A stretch of DNA of 64,000 nucleotides. It comes from Otis tarda (Eukaryota > Chordata > Aves > Otidiformes > Otididae). The notes beneath the pieces were generated by a model that searched no databases, had not been told where the DNA came from, and saw only the letters and a list, made by a program, of their open reading frames with translations. The DNA lies in assembly GCA_026413225.1 (NCBI GenBank), contig CM048554.1, forward strand, positions 6,712,001 through 6,776,000, in the 5' to 3' direction. Position numbers and translations under genes: made by a program. Every line of letters starts with the position of its first letter. Position 1 is the stretch's first letter. Shown piece after piece: positions 1 through 12,812 of the stretch.

Positions 1-221
1 CAGATTGATTCAGAATGCCAAGATGCCTCGGCTGAGTCGTGCAAAATGTATTAGCACAAATCGCTCTGCCAGGACAAAATGCATTACAGCAGCACCCAAA
101 TATTTTCAGAATCCAAAACATGAGGTTTAATAAATTAGAGGATAACCAGATAATTGATTTCTGACATATTAGAGAAGGGATCCAGTGCCTAAAGGGCTGG
201 TATTTATCCAAGGGAATGCTC

Positions 222-236
222 TTTTTTTTTTTTTTT
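222..236. repeat. poly(T)15 tract
   Basis: An uninterrupted run of 15 T. It could be a simple homopolymer or the reverse complement of an old retroposon tail. No recognisable element body is seen beside it. Confidence 0.9.
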
Positions 237-1855
237 GTGGATGAAAAAACCTGATTCTTAACATCCAAAAGCTGAGTATCTCTGGATCATGAGAATTTGC
301 TTGATAGTCTAGAATTCTGCAAAATAATTTTAATTTTCATTTCAGTTAACTAAAAACAAAAGCAAACTGCTGTCCTCTCTATTTCTTTTTTAATTCTTGT
401 GGAAGAATCAAATTATTTTTCTGCTTCTAAATGAACAGCAGGCATAGTAAGGGAAAAATATATATTATTTTTGCCAGGAAATGTCATCTTTGCTGTGGAA
501 ATGCTTAAGTTTCTCCATGAAAATGGAATTTCCCTTCAGAAGTAATTTAGCAAAGAAAAATGATGGTTTTGTCCAGTGGCTGGAGTTATACCACCTTCCA
601 TGTGAAAAGGTTTTTGGCATTAAGTCTTCACCAGAGAAAGTTGAACAGAGCCCTGAGTAAAACTCACAGTTGTTCCTGACGAAAAACCAAGTTCCCAGTT
701 CAAGGAGGGTTTAAGTGCCTTTTCACATCAATCTATGTCATAAATTCTTCAGGGATTTAATTTTTTTAGAAAGTGTAAAAGAAAGGCAAATGTTGAAAAG
801 GTATAGTCTCTATCCCCATCCCATAGGCTAACAAACAAGATGTTGTTGGGAATGTGCTGGGGTCTTACATGGGGCTGCAGTACGAGGTGGATGTACCCTT
901 CAGTACCCTTCCTCTACCAATTATTAATACCATTACAGCTGGCCCTAAAAGTTCCAGGTAGTAATAGGTAACATACAAATGGTCCTTGTCCCCTAAAAAC
1001 CTGGCAGATTAACAAGGCAGATAAATAACAGAAAAAAAAGAATGTATTGCTGTTACCAGTGTGTAGGTGGGAGGGGAAGGAGAGCATCGAAAGCTTTATT
1101 GATTTGTCCTGAACGCAGAACTGGCCGTGGGACCTGGATTACCCAGGTGCCACCTGACTCTAAGGTTAGACTCCTTGTACTTGACTCTGGATTTTCTAGT
1201 ACCATATGCTTTTTAATTTTTTTTTTTTCAGCTTCTAAACATACTACCTACCCCTGCTATGCTGTCAGTTCCAGTTCTCTTGACCTTTCTGCATCCTTCA
1301 GAGGAAAAAACCCTCAGCCGAAGGAACAAGTGTTTTGGATGTTTCCACACTAAAAAGCTTTCCTGAAACCAAGTATTCTTACGATAACTCTGTAATCTGC
1401 ACATCCTGATGGCTTTACTCCCTGCCTCTTTCCCTGGCCTGTCCAGATGTCCCTACTTGCTGCTATAAATGAAGGTTATTACTTCCACACTGACATTAGC
1501 CATTGATTGAAGTGTGGTTTTTCAAGCTGGAGGGAGGAGGAAACAGCAGAGAGCAATAAAGCCATAGTTCATTGTGTTAAAGCAGTGTTACATCTCACTA
1601 AGAACCAGGTGTGAGCTGAATGGACTGAATAATAGGCTCTAGCTAGCACTTTGTGAGCGCTCTGCATGATGAAGTTAAGACAGGACAATCAGAATTGCAG
1701 ATTCATCTCCCACTGCCACCTCAGAAAATCTAGGATGGAAGCATTAATAATGTGTCCAGAGTTAATTTCACAAACCCTTCAATCCAAACTCATCCGTTCA
1801 CCCTTCCAGTTTTTTCAAAGCAGTAAGATTTTCCTCTGAAGCTAATTGCAATATA

Positions 1856-1889
1856 GGAGAAAAAAAGGAATCTGGATTTTTTTTTCTCC
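1856..1889. repeat. 11-bp inverted repeat, A/T-rich arms
   Basis: The left arm GGAGAAAAAAA (1856-1866) is the exact reverse complement of TTTTTTTCTCC (1879-1889), with a 12-nt spacer. The low-complexity arms make it only weakly notable. Confidence 0.6.
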
Positions 1890-2274
1890 AAAATAATCTC
1901 ATCTGCACTTTTCAAATTACAGGAGTTTTCTTACATGAAAAAGTAGTGTTTCCTGAGTCTTTGGCAACCTTTTCATTCATGAAATTCAATGGGAACTTCA
2001 GCATTCACGTAGAAATAAATGTGCGTAAGCATACAGTAACTCCGACATTTTTCCACCCTAAGCCACAAAGATATTACCACTTCTCACCACTTCAGACCAA
2101 ATTTCAAGTGTTGATGCTTCTGTGGAAACAGTGAGACCCTGTTTACATGAAGGAAATGAGCTCTGCTGTAATTTTATCAAAATAGTAAGCTGGGAATGCA
2201 GGCATCAATATAGCTGTTTGGGTGCAAATTGCCTTATTGGAAGTCATTAGTCTTGATCTTCAGAAGGGACTGGT

Positions 2275-2420
2275 CCTCCCGTTACGTCAGCGAGATGGGG
2301 GAGCCCCGCAGCGCCAGGCAGCCATGGTGGGCAGCGAGAGCTGTGTGGTCCAGCTGAGGAGCCCAGAAACTCTCCGGAGCTTAGCAGCTCTGCAGGGCAG
2401 TGGAAGTTAGTGGACTCTGG
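2275..2420. promoter_or_regulatory. CpG-richer patch with CRE-like site
   Basis: In an otherwise CpG-poor, AT-rich neighbourhood this patch carries about seven CpG dinucleotides within roughly 100 bases and is GC-rich. TTACGTCA at 2282-2289 differs by one base from the palindromic CREB/ATF element TGACGTCA. A short open frame crosses the patch on the + strand (2222-2410), but no splice sites support coding. An enhancer or an alternative promoter is possible, as is a chance GC patch. Confidence 0.3.
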
Positions 2421-2429
2421 CTCTGCTGA

Positions 2430-5400
2430 GCGCTTTAGATGTTACGCTTGTAAAGTAGCCACAATCTATTCCAGTTTAGCATTTCAGTCCTTAAAATTTT
2501 ATGAATGTAAAGCTTGAAGGACGGAAGTTTTAAATGGTCTGAGGTCTCAGCTATTTTACCATTATAATAATAAAAGTCTCCATGGCTTAATTCAGACTGC
2601 GTAGCCCCCACTGGTGACGAGAGGTCCTAAAGTCCAGACGGCTCACAAAAGCCTACTTTATGACTTTGGTTGTTCTGTGTCTTCTTTCTCAGCAAGCTGT
2701 GCTCCAGAATTTCATGTGAGAATCTGCTTCTGTGTGAGAACAAACTTAACTCTGACCCACACTCACAAAATCTGCAATCTTACTGCTAGAATCTGGTCTC
2801 TGTCTTTGCTCAAAATAAGTATGAATTTGCTGATATTTTGGGAATACTGCAGAAATAGGAATTTTAATAGGGTTTTTTTTTTTGCAAGATCTGGGGTTAT
2901 GCTTCATGGGTGCAATAAAGATGGCAAAGAGTTTCTCTAGGTCTCTGTATGGCTCAGTTCTGCCTCAGGCAATTACTTCAGCACTGTTGCTATCTCTTGT
3001 TTTGAAAATGGCATCGTCATCTTTTTACCTCTAATATTTAAACACAAGTAAGGAAAAAGCAAAAATAGCATCTCCTCTGTTCTGCTTCTCTACCATCAGA
3101 GATGAATCAGATTCCTCGTGAGCTCTGCATGTCCCTGGTGGCATGTGTCAACCCCGACTCTGGGTTAGATTTACTCATCTGTAAACACATGATACTGCTG
3201 CGTACTCACTCTGATAACAAACCCACAGAGAGTCTTAAATCTCTGCCTAGTGCTTTGAATCTCCAATTCTTCAATTGTTATATAGAGGGAGTCACCTTTC
3301 AGAGCAAGAAATGCCCTTCATGATGGTGATAAGCTTTAAAGTGTTAAGTAATCGTTTCCAAATTGCCACAGGAGCATGCTGGGGCAGGGAATAAGTTTTG
3401 TATTTTTTTATTTTTACCTAGCACTGTATGTAGCACAGAGCTTCCCAGAAAGCTGAGTCTCTGGTTAGAAAGAAATAAACTATTATCAGCAGAAGTTGAG
3501 TGGCTGTTCATGGGTCAAAAGTACAGGAAAGAAAAGGTCAGAATTACTTCATATTTCTTTTGTCCTGGAACTAAGCGAGCACATTCATTCTCCTGTGCCT
3601 GATGCTTCTGGCCACAAACCATGGGATTTGTGACTGGTGCCACAATGTCACTCCATCACTAATTCAGCCATCATCTGAGCAAATGCTGTCTTACCAAGTG
3701 ACGCGAAGCTGATGAACCAGCCCTGCCGCAGCGCTGATCCATGTCTGAGCAGCCAGCTGGTATTAGTTGCAAGTACTTGTGTCAGGTAGTAGCCAAAACT
3801 TCTCTCTCCTTCTGAAACGCAGGCTCTGTTTTGTCTTTTCACTCCCCCCAGCACTATGCTGTATTTTGCACTAAAGAAATCAAATCATAAATATCAAAGA
3901 ATAAAAATCTAAGTGGAATGTACATCTGCTATACAACTGGGATAGGCATGCATCTTAACTTTCTTCTGAACTTCATACCATTGGCACAAGAGATAATAAT
4001 GCACCTTGTGTGCCGAAACTGCATCAAATGGGAAAACACAACTTGCTCTCTTATACAATCACCCCTTTACAGACAGCAATTTCCAAGCACTATAGCTGTT
4101 GGTAATGAAATCTGATCCAGCATTAACCTCACCACCTCAGTACATGTATTTTACAGCCTCACTAGTCTTTGTCCCTTCAATAGCACCTACTTTCATAGTC
4201 CTTACATGTGTACACCACACTTGTCACTCAAGGTATTCAAGTCAGTCTTGTACAACTTCGCACATATTTGTATCTTACAGCATATTGCAGCAATTCTTCT
4301 AACTCCTGTTTCTTTATCTGGTAATGCATGTACATGTTCCCCTATACGTACCTGCCCAACCAGCCAGGACCACACTCATGCCTTTGCACAACCCCTTTGC
4401 TCAGTGCTTGTAACTTCTGTGTGTGCTTATCCACCCACACAGTGCACAAATTATCTTAAGTAGCAAATTCTGTTAAATAAATCTTGAAGCAGTAATCCAC
4501 TCTAGTCAGTTAACGAAGGTGGAAGATTATTACTTCATTTTTTCTTCTGAGGACAGTTCTTTTACATACCACTGTACCTACACAACTGCACAATTTCTTT
4601 CTCGTTCGTTTTTTCCTCAAAAGCCTGGCCAATGCAAAATGACATTTCCTTCTCCGTTTACATTGTGCTTGATCACAGGGTACCAGTGTATCAAGAGGAC
4701 TTTGTTCCAAGGAAGCCTGTCTAGTTTTAGTTTTTTACAAGCTGGCACTCTGCTTTCTGTATAGTGTTAGTATCCAGCAGCCTTTCTCGCTAATATGTCT
4801 TTGCACAAGAGCACTTGATTTGCAATTGTATTTTTTAAAAACATTTTGAAGCAAGCCCCTGATATTCATGAACCTCATCCCTGGCACCCATTTCTGATGA
4901 TCGGAGATGTATTGCGTGAGCAGGTACAGAGGCAGGGAAGCTTCCTACCAGCTCCCAATGTAAAAGCTATCTCTTTTAGTGGGGAAATACTCTAGGCTAG
5001 GTTTTGCTCTGTGGAGCATGCAAGCAGTTTCCAAAGCAACCAGAAGACAGACAGGCACATCCACAAACACCTGGTTTCTAAATTACACCTGATCTTGTGC
5101 CACCACTCCAATGCTTGGCTTTACCCTCCTCAAACCCGTGGGAAAATTCCCTGAGGTTTCAGTAAAAGCTAGATTAAACCCTTGAATAAACATTGGGAAT
5201 AGCTTGCCACTTCTAGTGTAGGCACATCTCTTGATTTCAGTGACTGGTTTTGGATTAAGATACTTCTTGAGATAAAGGTGTCAACTGAGATCTTTGTAGT
5301 GGCCTGACTTGGCTGCCTTAAGCTGTAGCTGTTCACTTTTGAGCAACATGGTCAATGTAGGGCAGACTTTAAGGGGATGCAGCCATTAGTTATTAATGAC

Positions 5401-5540
5401 CTAAGCAGAGATCAGCTACTGGTTTGAAGACACAAGTAGTAGTCATGTGGCAACCATTACAGTTGCCGGAGCTGCACCTTGTGGGTCAGACCACCACCAG
5501 TATCGGTGCTGACTGTGCAGAGCAGGGCCCTTCTGATGCC
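2430..5540. other. Non-coding stretch, no gene seen
   Basis: AT-rich sequence with only short unsupported open frames. The part at about 4180-4460 is pyrimidine-rich on the + strand, which keeps frames open by composition. A faint MIR-like phrase lies near 3170-3200 and is annotated separately. Confidence 0.55.
3165..3230 (+). repeat. Possible MIR-like relic (weak)
   Basis: The phrase TTTACTCATCTGTAAAC followed by a purine/pyrimidine mix resembles the 'cctcatctgtaaaatgg' part of MIR-family SINEs as remembered. Only the core is similar, so this may be chance. Confidence 0.25.
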
Positions 5541-5547
5541 ACGGTTT

Positions 5548-5559
5548 TGCTAATTAGCA
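5548..5559. promoter_or_regulatory. Palindromic homeodomain-type site
   Basis: TGCTAATTAGCA is a perfect 12-bp palindrome around the TAATTA core bound by many paired-type and LIM homeodomain dimers. The next bases (TCAAATGAG) are AT-rich. Function is inferred from the motif only. It sits in non-coding DNA, as a developmental enhancer site would. Confidence 0.3.
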
Positions 5560-5569
5560 TCAAATGAGA

Positions 5570-7760
5570 ATCAGATTTTTTTCACCTCCAGAGACCAATG
5601 TGTCTAAACAATACACAGCTTTTTAGCAGGAAGTGAAGCCTCTCTTACATTGTGTGGGAAAGACTATCTGGGAAAATATTTTGGCTGGGATGTTCAGGGG
5701 CACTATGGGATTTACAATGCTATTTCCAACTGGTGCAATTTGAGTGCTTGATTCCATAGGATCTTTTGAAAATGAATCCCATCTTCTTGTATCAAACCCT
5801 AGGGCAGGATAAAGGCATAAGTACACTCTGGCTTGAAAAGATGGTGCACAAAATTGGCTTTAAGCCATATCGCTGTGTGAGCCTGGCCTAAGGAAACAGC
5901 AGTTAACTGAAAAAAAAAAAAAAACCTCTTCCCCAGAAACAGAGATTACCAAAACATTAAATTTTGAACCGTACCTTCAAAAGAATTGACAATAATCTCT
6001 CCAGAGGATAGGGACTGGCTTCAAGAGTACTTGGGCTAACGTTTGCCCAAAGGAACAGTTTAAAAAGTTGTTTTGGCAAAGGACCTATTTTAACAGTCTC
6101 ACTGGCATCTATATGAAGAGCTATTCACACAGAGACAGTGTTTAAAGGTCTGATTTTTATTCCCTCCCCCATATACCTACCCACCATGGCATTTTATGCA
6201 AAACCATGTAGTGTAGATCATTCTTCCAATCTCATTCATTGCCTCTGAAGTGGAGCAAACTGTACTGATAGAAGGTGGTTTTGTCAGGATAACTGTGATT
6301 CCACTTCTGCACAGGCATCTCTCTTGTCTTCTCTCTCCACCTTAGCTGGTACATTTATGCCGTCAAAAGTCTGTCATGACCTCAAAACTGTACCTCCTAA
6401 AACTGGCCCAAACCTTAGGAGTTGTGACATTTATCCTGACGTTTGTCAGAAAACATTGGCAGCTCAACTCAAGGTAGACCTGCATGTTCTGTACTTTCTT
6501 TTCAAACTCACCCTTCTTAGGGATCTCTTAGGAAAAATAATTTATCTGGTTTCTCTTCACTGAGTTCAGCAGAATTTTTGGGGATGTACATGATCTCTGT
6601 CAAATCTTCTCTGGTAGATCCTTGTGGCATCTTCCAGTCAGCAGGTCAGGGGATTGCCAAGACAGAGGTTACATCTCGATGTTCATCAAAGGTCTTATTT
6701 TCTGTGAGTTTTCCACCTGCATCCTTTTGGGAAAAAAAATGGAGTGTTTACACAGTTTTCAAGGGCCATGTAGGAAGGTGGTGACAGTGACTGTAATTGA
6801 AGTTGAACATTATTTTACCTGACTGCTCTGAGAGATGTGAACATGGTCAGTAGCCCTTGAGTGATGCCTTTGCTTTTGATTCCAAAGTGTGCATGTTATG
6901 GCTGCATTATTGGAAATTTTTTTATTTTACTGGTCACAGTACACACATTTGGATTAATGTGTGTACTTAAAAAGGCGCCTACCATGGTGCTAAACATATC
7001 AGGCACATGTTCTAAGTTTCCACTGCTTCCAGTTTTGTAATATGTGGGCAGAGCAGCAGGTGCAGAGCAAGAGTAGTGATGAAATGGTTAAAACAATCTT
7101 TTAAAAACAGAAAAATTCTAAAAGGCCTTACTGCTTAGCTTTAAATTTAAGTAAGTGTTTAAAAGTGAGCACTGTGACTGGTAGGAGAAAAAAATAACAA
7201 AAAGAAAAAGAAACAATAAGATTAGTTATTGAAAAAACAACCAAATCATTAAAACACAAGGCTAACTGTATAAAAGAAATGATGTGTTAGGCCTTGGAGT
7301 TAAATGGTTCATTTCCTGATCCATTAAAACCTTCCTTCCTCAAGAATAACTGGCAATTGAAAAGTTCTGCCCTAGAGGGATGTTCAGGTAATAAAGGAGA
7401 AAGGATCCAGAGGCAAGTGAAGAAAAGAGTTACAAAAAACTCCTCCAAAGCTACTTTGCTTGTTTACACATGCAAAAAGGAGGTTGATTGCTTTGCCTTC
7501 ACAAGTCTGCGCACGCACACATAGAAAATACTGTATCAGGCAATATTTAGGACTGTGTAGAGTTTAGAAAGTAGTTAGGCTAAATTTAATAGCAGAAAAA
7601 CATTTTATTGGGCTTTACAAGTGATTAAAAGAGCATCATGACCATGCATTCTGTCCTAAGGGTCTGAAGGGATGCTATCACACTGCTCTTTGCTGGTTCT
7701 GTATGACTGAGGTTAAATATCTACTCTAAAAATATTTACTGCCCTTATGCAGCCCTTCTC
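5570..7760. other. Non-coding stretch, no gene seen
   Basis: Contains an A15 tract (5910-5924) and otherwise unique-looking sequence. Short open frames near 6324-6822 overlap one another and lack splice or composition support. Confidence 0.55.
5910..5924. repeat. poly(A)15 tract
   Basis: An uninterrupted run of 15 A following an AGTTAACTG context. No retroposon body is recognised upstream. Confidence 0.9.
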
Positions 7761-7764
7761 ATGC

Positions 7765-7895
7765 AGAAGTTGATCTCAGAGCATTTAGCCAAGTAGATTA
7801 TTACCGTTATTCTGTGTGTGCCTGCTGGGCAAGCTGAGGAGTAATGCGTGTAGGGCCATGCAGCTAAGGCAGATCCAAGAATACAAGGGGCTACA
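7765..7895 (-). repeat. MIR-like SINE relic
   Basis: The + strand reads like the reverse complement of an amniote MIR-family SINE. A 'tgatctcagagcatttagcc' phrase is followed by an ATTATTACCGTTATTCTG stretch, then CTGGGCAAGCTGAGG, then GGGCCATGCAGCTAAGGCAG. This order (end-of-element 'agcactttacaaa', then 'attatcattat', then 'gggaaactgagg', then 'gccaaggtcacacagc') is that of MIR as I remember it. The copy is heavily diverged, consistent with great age. Confidence 0.55.
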
Positions 7896-7899
7896 ATCA

Positions 7900-10880
7900 T
7901 GTGGGTATAATGGTAAAGAGAATTAGACTTTACATCACTTAACCATCATTAAGACCTCTCATTATAAACAAAAATTAGGTCTTTCATCACCAAAAGCAAC
8001 ACTACTCACCAATGATTATCCTATGTTAATGTGTTGGGGTGATCCATACTTTTTCCTTGTAGTGTGTCTAGAATGTTAAAGGGATTTAGGCAGCTAAAGT
8101 TGAAGTAAAACTAATGAGATATTATTAAAAAAAAAAAAAACAGATAAAATCTCAGCCTAAGTTCTTTCATTAGGCATTAAAAGTGAACTTCTGGGCTTAA
8201 GCTGCCCTCTTTGATCACATGGATCAACAACATCAGCTTTTAGACTTTGGTTGCCCTGTTTTCTCTTCAGTTTAAGCTCTTAATTTCTGTCAATGTTCAT
8301 AAGAGCCATCCTGGAAATGCTGAGCAGTAGATGAGAACAGAGACATTCATACACTTTCGCAGGGGCCTGACCTCACTGCCTTCCGTGGGCTTTGGCTCAG
8401 GCTTATGAACATTTGCAGAAAACATACTGTGCTAGTCATCCAGCTCCAAAGACAGAGCGTTAAACAGATCACACTGATTTTCTCAAGGTTCCTGGATTCT
8501 CCAGTGTGTCAGAAAACAAACCTTGAGGCCTCTTATGTGAGCAATCATTGTGTATATGGAATGCAAAATATTTCTCATTTGTGAAGGCAAGCTCAGTTGC
8601 ATATACTGTAAAAACACACACACACACAAATAACATGTGGAAATAATACATGTGTTTATGATGGACATCTTTCCTTCCTGTATTATTTTAAGATTTTGTC
8701 TGGATTTGAAACAATTGTTAAGAGCATTAGCTTCAGTCTTTCATTACTAACATAATAGTGACTTCACCTAATAAGGCAGCTGTGCTCCTCTTTCTTAACA
8801 CACATTCAATTATTTTTAAACATACCAGCTGTTCATACACACACATACAAGATTTAGAAAGCTAAACAGCCAAACTGAGATTAAGTAGCGCTCTTGAGCA
8901 TCCTTCAGTTCTTTTAAACATTGACTATTGTATTCAAATTTTGATTCAAACAAATCCATAGGCTGGAATTTATGAGTGGGGAAGTTGTCTGGTTTGTAAG
9001 CTTCTTAGTCACATAGGCAGGCAACAGTTTCTGAGACAATACTTCCATTTTTGAAACTTAGGTTCAAACTTAGTGTAGCTGCAAAGGTACATTTGTGGCT
9101 CAGCTCCTCTATGCCTGGTGGTGTGGTATTGCACAAGATCCTGCAACTGAGCAGGAGGTGCACTGCCCATGCCCTCAACGGCATGAAAAGCGGCTCTTTC
9201 TGGGTCTGGGAAAAAGTAGTTTCCTGTATGTTTCCCTTATTTGAACATAAGACATGACTAGTATATTTAACTAAACCAGATGAACACATTTATCTAACTT
9301 TTTTTTTTCTAGAAAAATTGTACCACAGTTCTTTCAACAGTATTTTAAAATTTCTAATGCAGTATTTCACTTTGGGTTGACTGTTCTGAATGGAACTTTT
9401 TTTCCTTCCGTTTTCCTTTTTATCTCAAATTAAAAAGAAAATAATCTGTATTTCTATTTCAGGCTAATTCAGAATAGTTTGTAAGTTGTCAGTGAATGAA
9501 AAGAATCAGTTACTTGCCCAGCAACAATAATTGCCAATTCTGTAAAGTGCTTCAATAACATTCTGAGTGTGGAGGCCTTCACAAAGTGCCAGGGCTTCTA
9601 TGATGAAAGACCTACAGATTTTTTCCAGCTAATGGAGATTTGTCACTAGGACAGATAAGAACAATGTGAGCTTTTAGACCTAAAACCATCCTTTGTCCAT
9701 GGGCAGGGTAGCACCCTCCTTCCATTTCCTGCCCAGTCTCACCTGGGCAGTGGGATATGGGAAGAGCAGAGACATGAACCTAGTTCTCCTACAGGAATTT
9801 ATGCGAAATAGGTTGGACAGTGGAACCACAAGCTGTTTAAAAAGTACCATGAATAATGCACGGGAGGTACAAATTAGATGCAAACCTTCTATAAACCTGG
9901 TATACAATACTTGTGTGTAATCTCGACCTTTTGTGTTTGGGAAGCCTTGGAGAGCCTTGAAGAAGAAGACGCTAACTGCTCTTAACTGAGCGCTGCTTTC
10001 CATCCACACGCTAAGCATCAGTTAAAGAAACTCCATACAAGGATTGGCGAGAAGGAAGAAACCCATTTTTAGGATGGGTTTATTTTTATCTTTTTTTGGA
10101 AGAGTTTAACATCCCATTTTTTTTATATCTCCCACCAATGAAAGCTCAGAATGATTGAAATAGCACAGGGTGTTCGAGTGAATTCTTCCCCAGGAGACTG
10201 ATTTTGTTTTATTGTTGGTGAAGAGAGCAGGAATTTATTAAGCCTAGAAAAGTGGAGGAATTGGAACTTTCCTGCCAAGGTAGACAAATTCCCAAGCTGC
10301 TCCAGTCACTCCTGAGAAGCTCTTTTACTGACTTTCCCGTGTAGGGGAGAGGCACTATTTTGTCCATATTATCAGCTAAGAAATAAAAGAACCAAATTGA
10401 GAAAGGGGGAGGAGAGGGAAAATTTACTCAAAAATTTATTTAAAGACATGAGCTTTCCTGTAGAGGAGTTTGTTTGGTGAGAAATCGATCTCTTGCTACA
10501 GGCTCCAATTTAAACTGGCTGACCTAGAAGGAAGAAAGTGCCTGGGAAAGAAGCAAACGCAAATAAATAAAAAGTAAAAAGCAAATAAAAAATAGGATTT
10601 GTCTTTCCCACTTTTTAGAACTATGTGGGTATGATGGGACTTCTCTGTCCTACCTCTTAGGGAGCCAACAGCTTTATGTTTCTGCATACCACGTAGCAAA
10701 GGGCACAACAGGAATCTATTGCACAGCAGAGTGTGTGTTCCCCCTCCATGGCTGATGCATACTAATGACAGAAAAGTTAATTAAATCAGACAGTCAATGT
10801 TTACTGCTGGTTCAGAGAATGGAAATTTCTAAGGTTTGTGGCCCTTGGTCAGATGGCAGGTATCTACCTGGATTTGTAGT
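7900..10880. other. Non-coding stretch, no gene seen
   Basis: Holds an A14 tract (8127-8140), a CA dinucleotide repeat (about 8614-8628) and T-rich segments at 9300 and 10085-10125. Open frames on both strands at 9005-9289 and 9680-10018 overlap each other and lack supporting splice sites, so they are read as chance. Confidence 0.55.
8614..8628. repeat. (CA)n microsatellite
   Basis: About seven perfect CA units within an A-rich context. It is short, so only mildly length-variable if at all. Confidence 0.85.
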
Positions 10881-10973
10881 CTCCTCTTCCCTCCACTTCC
10901 ACTTCTTCTCTCCAGATTCCCATGTGTTTATCCTCCTCCTCTTTCTTCTCTTTCCTTGCCCACCACCTCCTCC
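10880..10973. repeat. Polypyrimidine-rich tract
   Basis: The + strand is almost entirely C and T apart from a few bases near 10915-10930. It runs directly into the left arm and loop of the hairpin at 10955-10985. Homopurine/homopyrimidine DNA like this can adopt triplex structure. It also keeps several frames open, which explains the overlapping short open frames here. Confidence 0.6.
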
Positions 10974-10985
10974 GTGGTGGGCAAG
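10955..10985. repeat. GC-rich perfect hairpin, 12-bp arms
   Basis: CTTGCCCACCAC (10955-10966) and GTGGTGGGCAAG (10974-10985) are exact reverse complements, separated by the 7-nt loop CTCCTCC. It is a stable stem for its size. The sequence is too short for a canonical microRNA precursor, and no further pairing is seen outside the arms. Confidence 0.8.
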
Positions 10986-10999
10986 AGATCATCCGTCTC

Positions 11000-12780
11000 T
11001 GATCACTCAGGTTTTTACACTTGACTCCCCCAGTTCCTGTTGAAACAACATGCAGTTGTAGTGGTGGTGATGATGGTTATGAGGAAGGCAGAGCAAGATA
11101 AGCCGAGGCTGAGTGAAATATCCCCTCTTTGTAACAAACAGGATTGGGGAATTTGACTGCTAAAACAGGATGGTCTTGACCCTAAAACAAACCAGAAGTT
11201 TCTTCTAGATGTGAAATACCTCAGAATTAAGTCATTTCCTCTTTCTTTATTATCTGGATCTTCTGTTTTGTCAAAAACACTTAAAAAACTACTCAGTCAT
11301 ATTAAGATCGCATGAATTTTAAAATTCTGTTTCTATCAGAGCAGATGGATGCTGGTCATGCTTTGCACTGCAGTCAAGAGGCTGGCAGCTGTTGGCATAC
11401 CTGCACTGGCTTCAAATTGCATTGCTTGGGTGTGGTGACAGGGGAACTGAGATTCAGGGAGAGGTTCACTGGGAGCTGCAGAGTTTTTTGGCTAAATACC
11501 ACTAACCCATTCATAGAAAGCCACACTGACATGGTCACCTCTGAACAAGTTGGATCAGGGATGTCTGTCTGATATGCAGTCATGCCTCTGAGTTGCAGTG
11601 ATCTGCAGAGTTCACAGAGTCAACATCTGAACAGAAAGGCTGATTAGCATCCTACGCGTTGGGCCACCTCATTTCCATGTGTGCAATGAAGAAAGAACTA
11701 CTGTGGTGGTAAAAAATATGTAGATGTGGGAATAACAGCAATGGGGGGGGAATAGAAGTTCTGCATTTCTTCAGAGACTAAATTTTCAGCCAGGAGGAGG
11801 CAGTTAATACACTGAAAGTTTGTAGAAATTAGGAACTTGATTCTTTTATTTGAAGTTCCCTCTGTCATACAGTTTTGCTTGTCTGGATGGGCAGGAGAGA
11901 GGGATCATGAACAGGGGATGGATGTAATCATGACCAGCTTTGCCATGATTTCAGGAGATGCTGCTAGGCCAGTAGTAACTTTAATCTCTGAGGCAGAGGG
12001 AACTGGGGGGAGAAGAAGAGCGCCCAGACTGGCTTTCCCTCTCTGGATTCCTGTTACACCAGCCCTGTGGGGTGTCACCTCCTCAGAGGGCTGACCTGTG
12101 CGAGTGCACTCAAGCACAGGAAAAGTGTCCCCCTAGTTCTTACCATGCATGCAGATTTTGGAGGCGAGAAAGCATTGTTGTAAGTTTTCACTGCCCTGCT
12201 CTTTATTAGGAAGCTTTGGTTCTCTGCCCAGTGGATAAAGCAGTTTCATATAAAAACCTATTACAGAAACAAGAGGGAATTGACATTGATTATGGGTTGA
12301 GGTTTTGGTGGCTCATCTCCTCCCTGCCTCTGTACAGTGGCTAATATAGAGAAGTGGTTTGGAAGCTAGGCAACCTTCTACCAGAATAATACACGAGACA
12401 ATGTTCAGGAAGGTTGTTCAGGTGTATACATGTATCCTACCTTGTTGTTGAGATGGGAAATAAAATTGCGACATCTGCTTTGCTCCAGAATTTTTTTCCT
12501 ATACTCTACAGCCTCAAGCCAGAACAGTCTTTTTTTCCTTCCACAAACAATGTAAGATAAAAGAGGGGAGATAATAACCACATTCACACTCTTTTATTAA
12601 TACAAATACTTGAAAATGACCAGAGGAGTGACTAAAAGTCAAATTAACTTGAAGACAAAAAGGACTTGACAAGTATTTGCAATGAGATTCAAACGCCCAG
12701 TGAACACTGCTTTTCCAGGGAGACACTGATGTCACCTGACAGAAACCGAAACCTCATCCCAGGAGTAGCTCCCTTATGAA
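11000..12780. other. Non-coding stretch, no gene seen
   Basis: Unique-looking sequence with short open frames on both strands. The most open part (11312-11583 on both strands) has no paired splice sites. A G8 run lies at about 11742-11750. Confidence 0.5.
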
Positions 12781-12812
12781 GGGTGGTGCAGGGGGGAAGA
12801 AGGGAAGAAGGG
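12781..12812 (+). other. Potential G-quadruplex
   Basis: Four G-runs (GGG, GGGGGG, GGG, GGG) are separated by loops of 7, 5 and 5 bases, satisfying the usual G3+N1-7 pattern on the + strand. It is purine-rich (AAGAA loops). Formation in vivo is inference. Confidence 0.5.

Larger units (their letters stand above)
1..2221. other. AT-rich non-coding stretch
   Basis: No convincing gene is seen. It contains a T15 tract (222-236), a T12 tract running into CAG at 1229-1231 that looks like a lone splice acceptor without a matching donor, and an A/T-rich inverted repeat at 1856-1889. Short open frames are scattered in several frames without splice or composition support. Confidence 0.6.

Noticed and set aside
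1217-1353. Exon after the T12-CAG at 1229-1231
   Set aside because: No matching donor was found in an open frame, and a lone T-rich acceptor shape is common.
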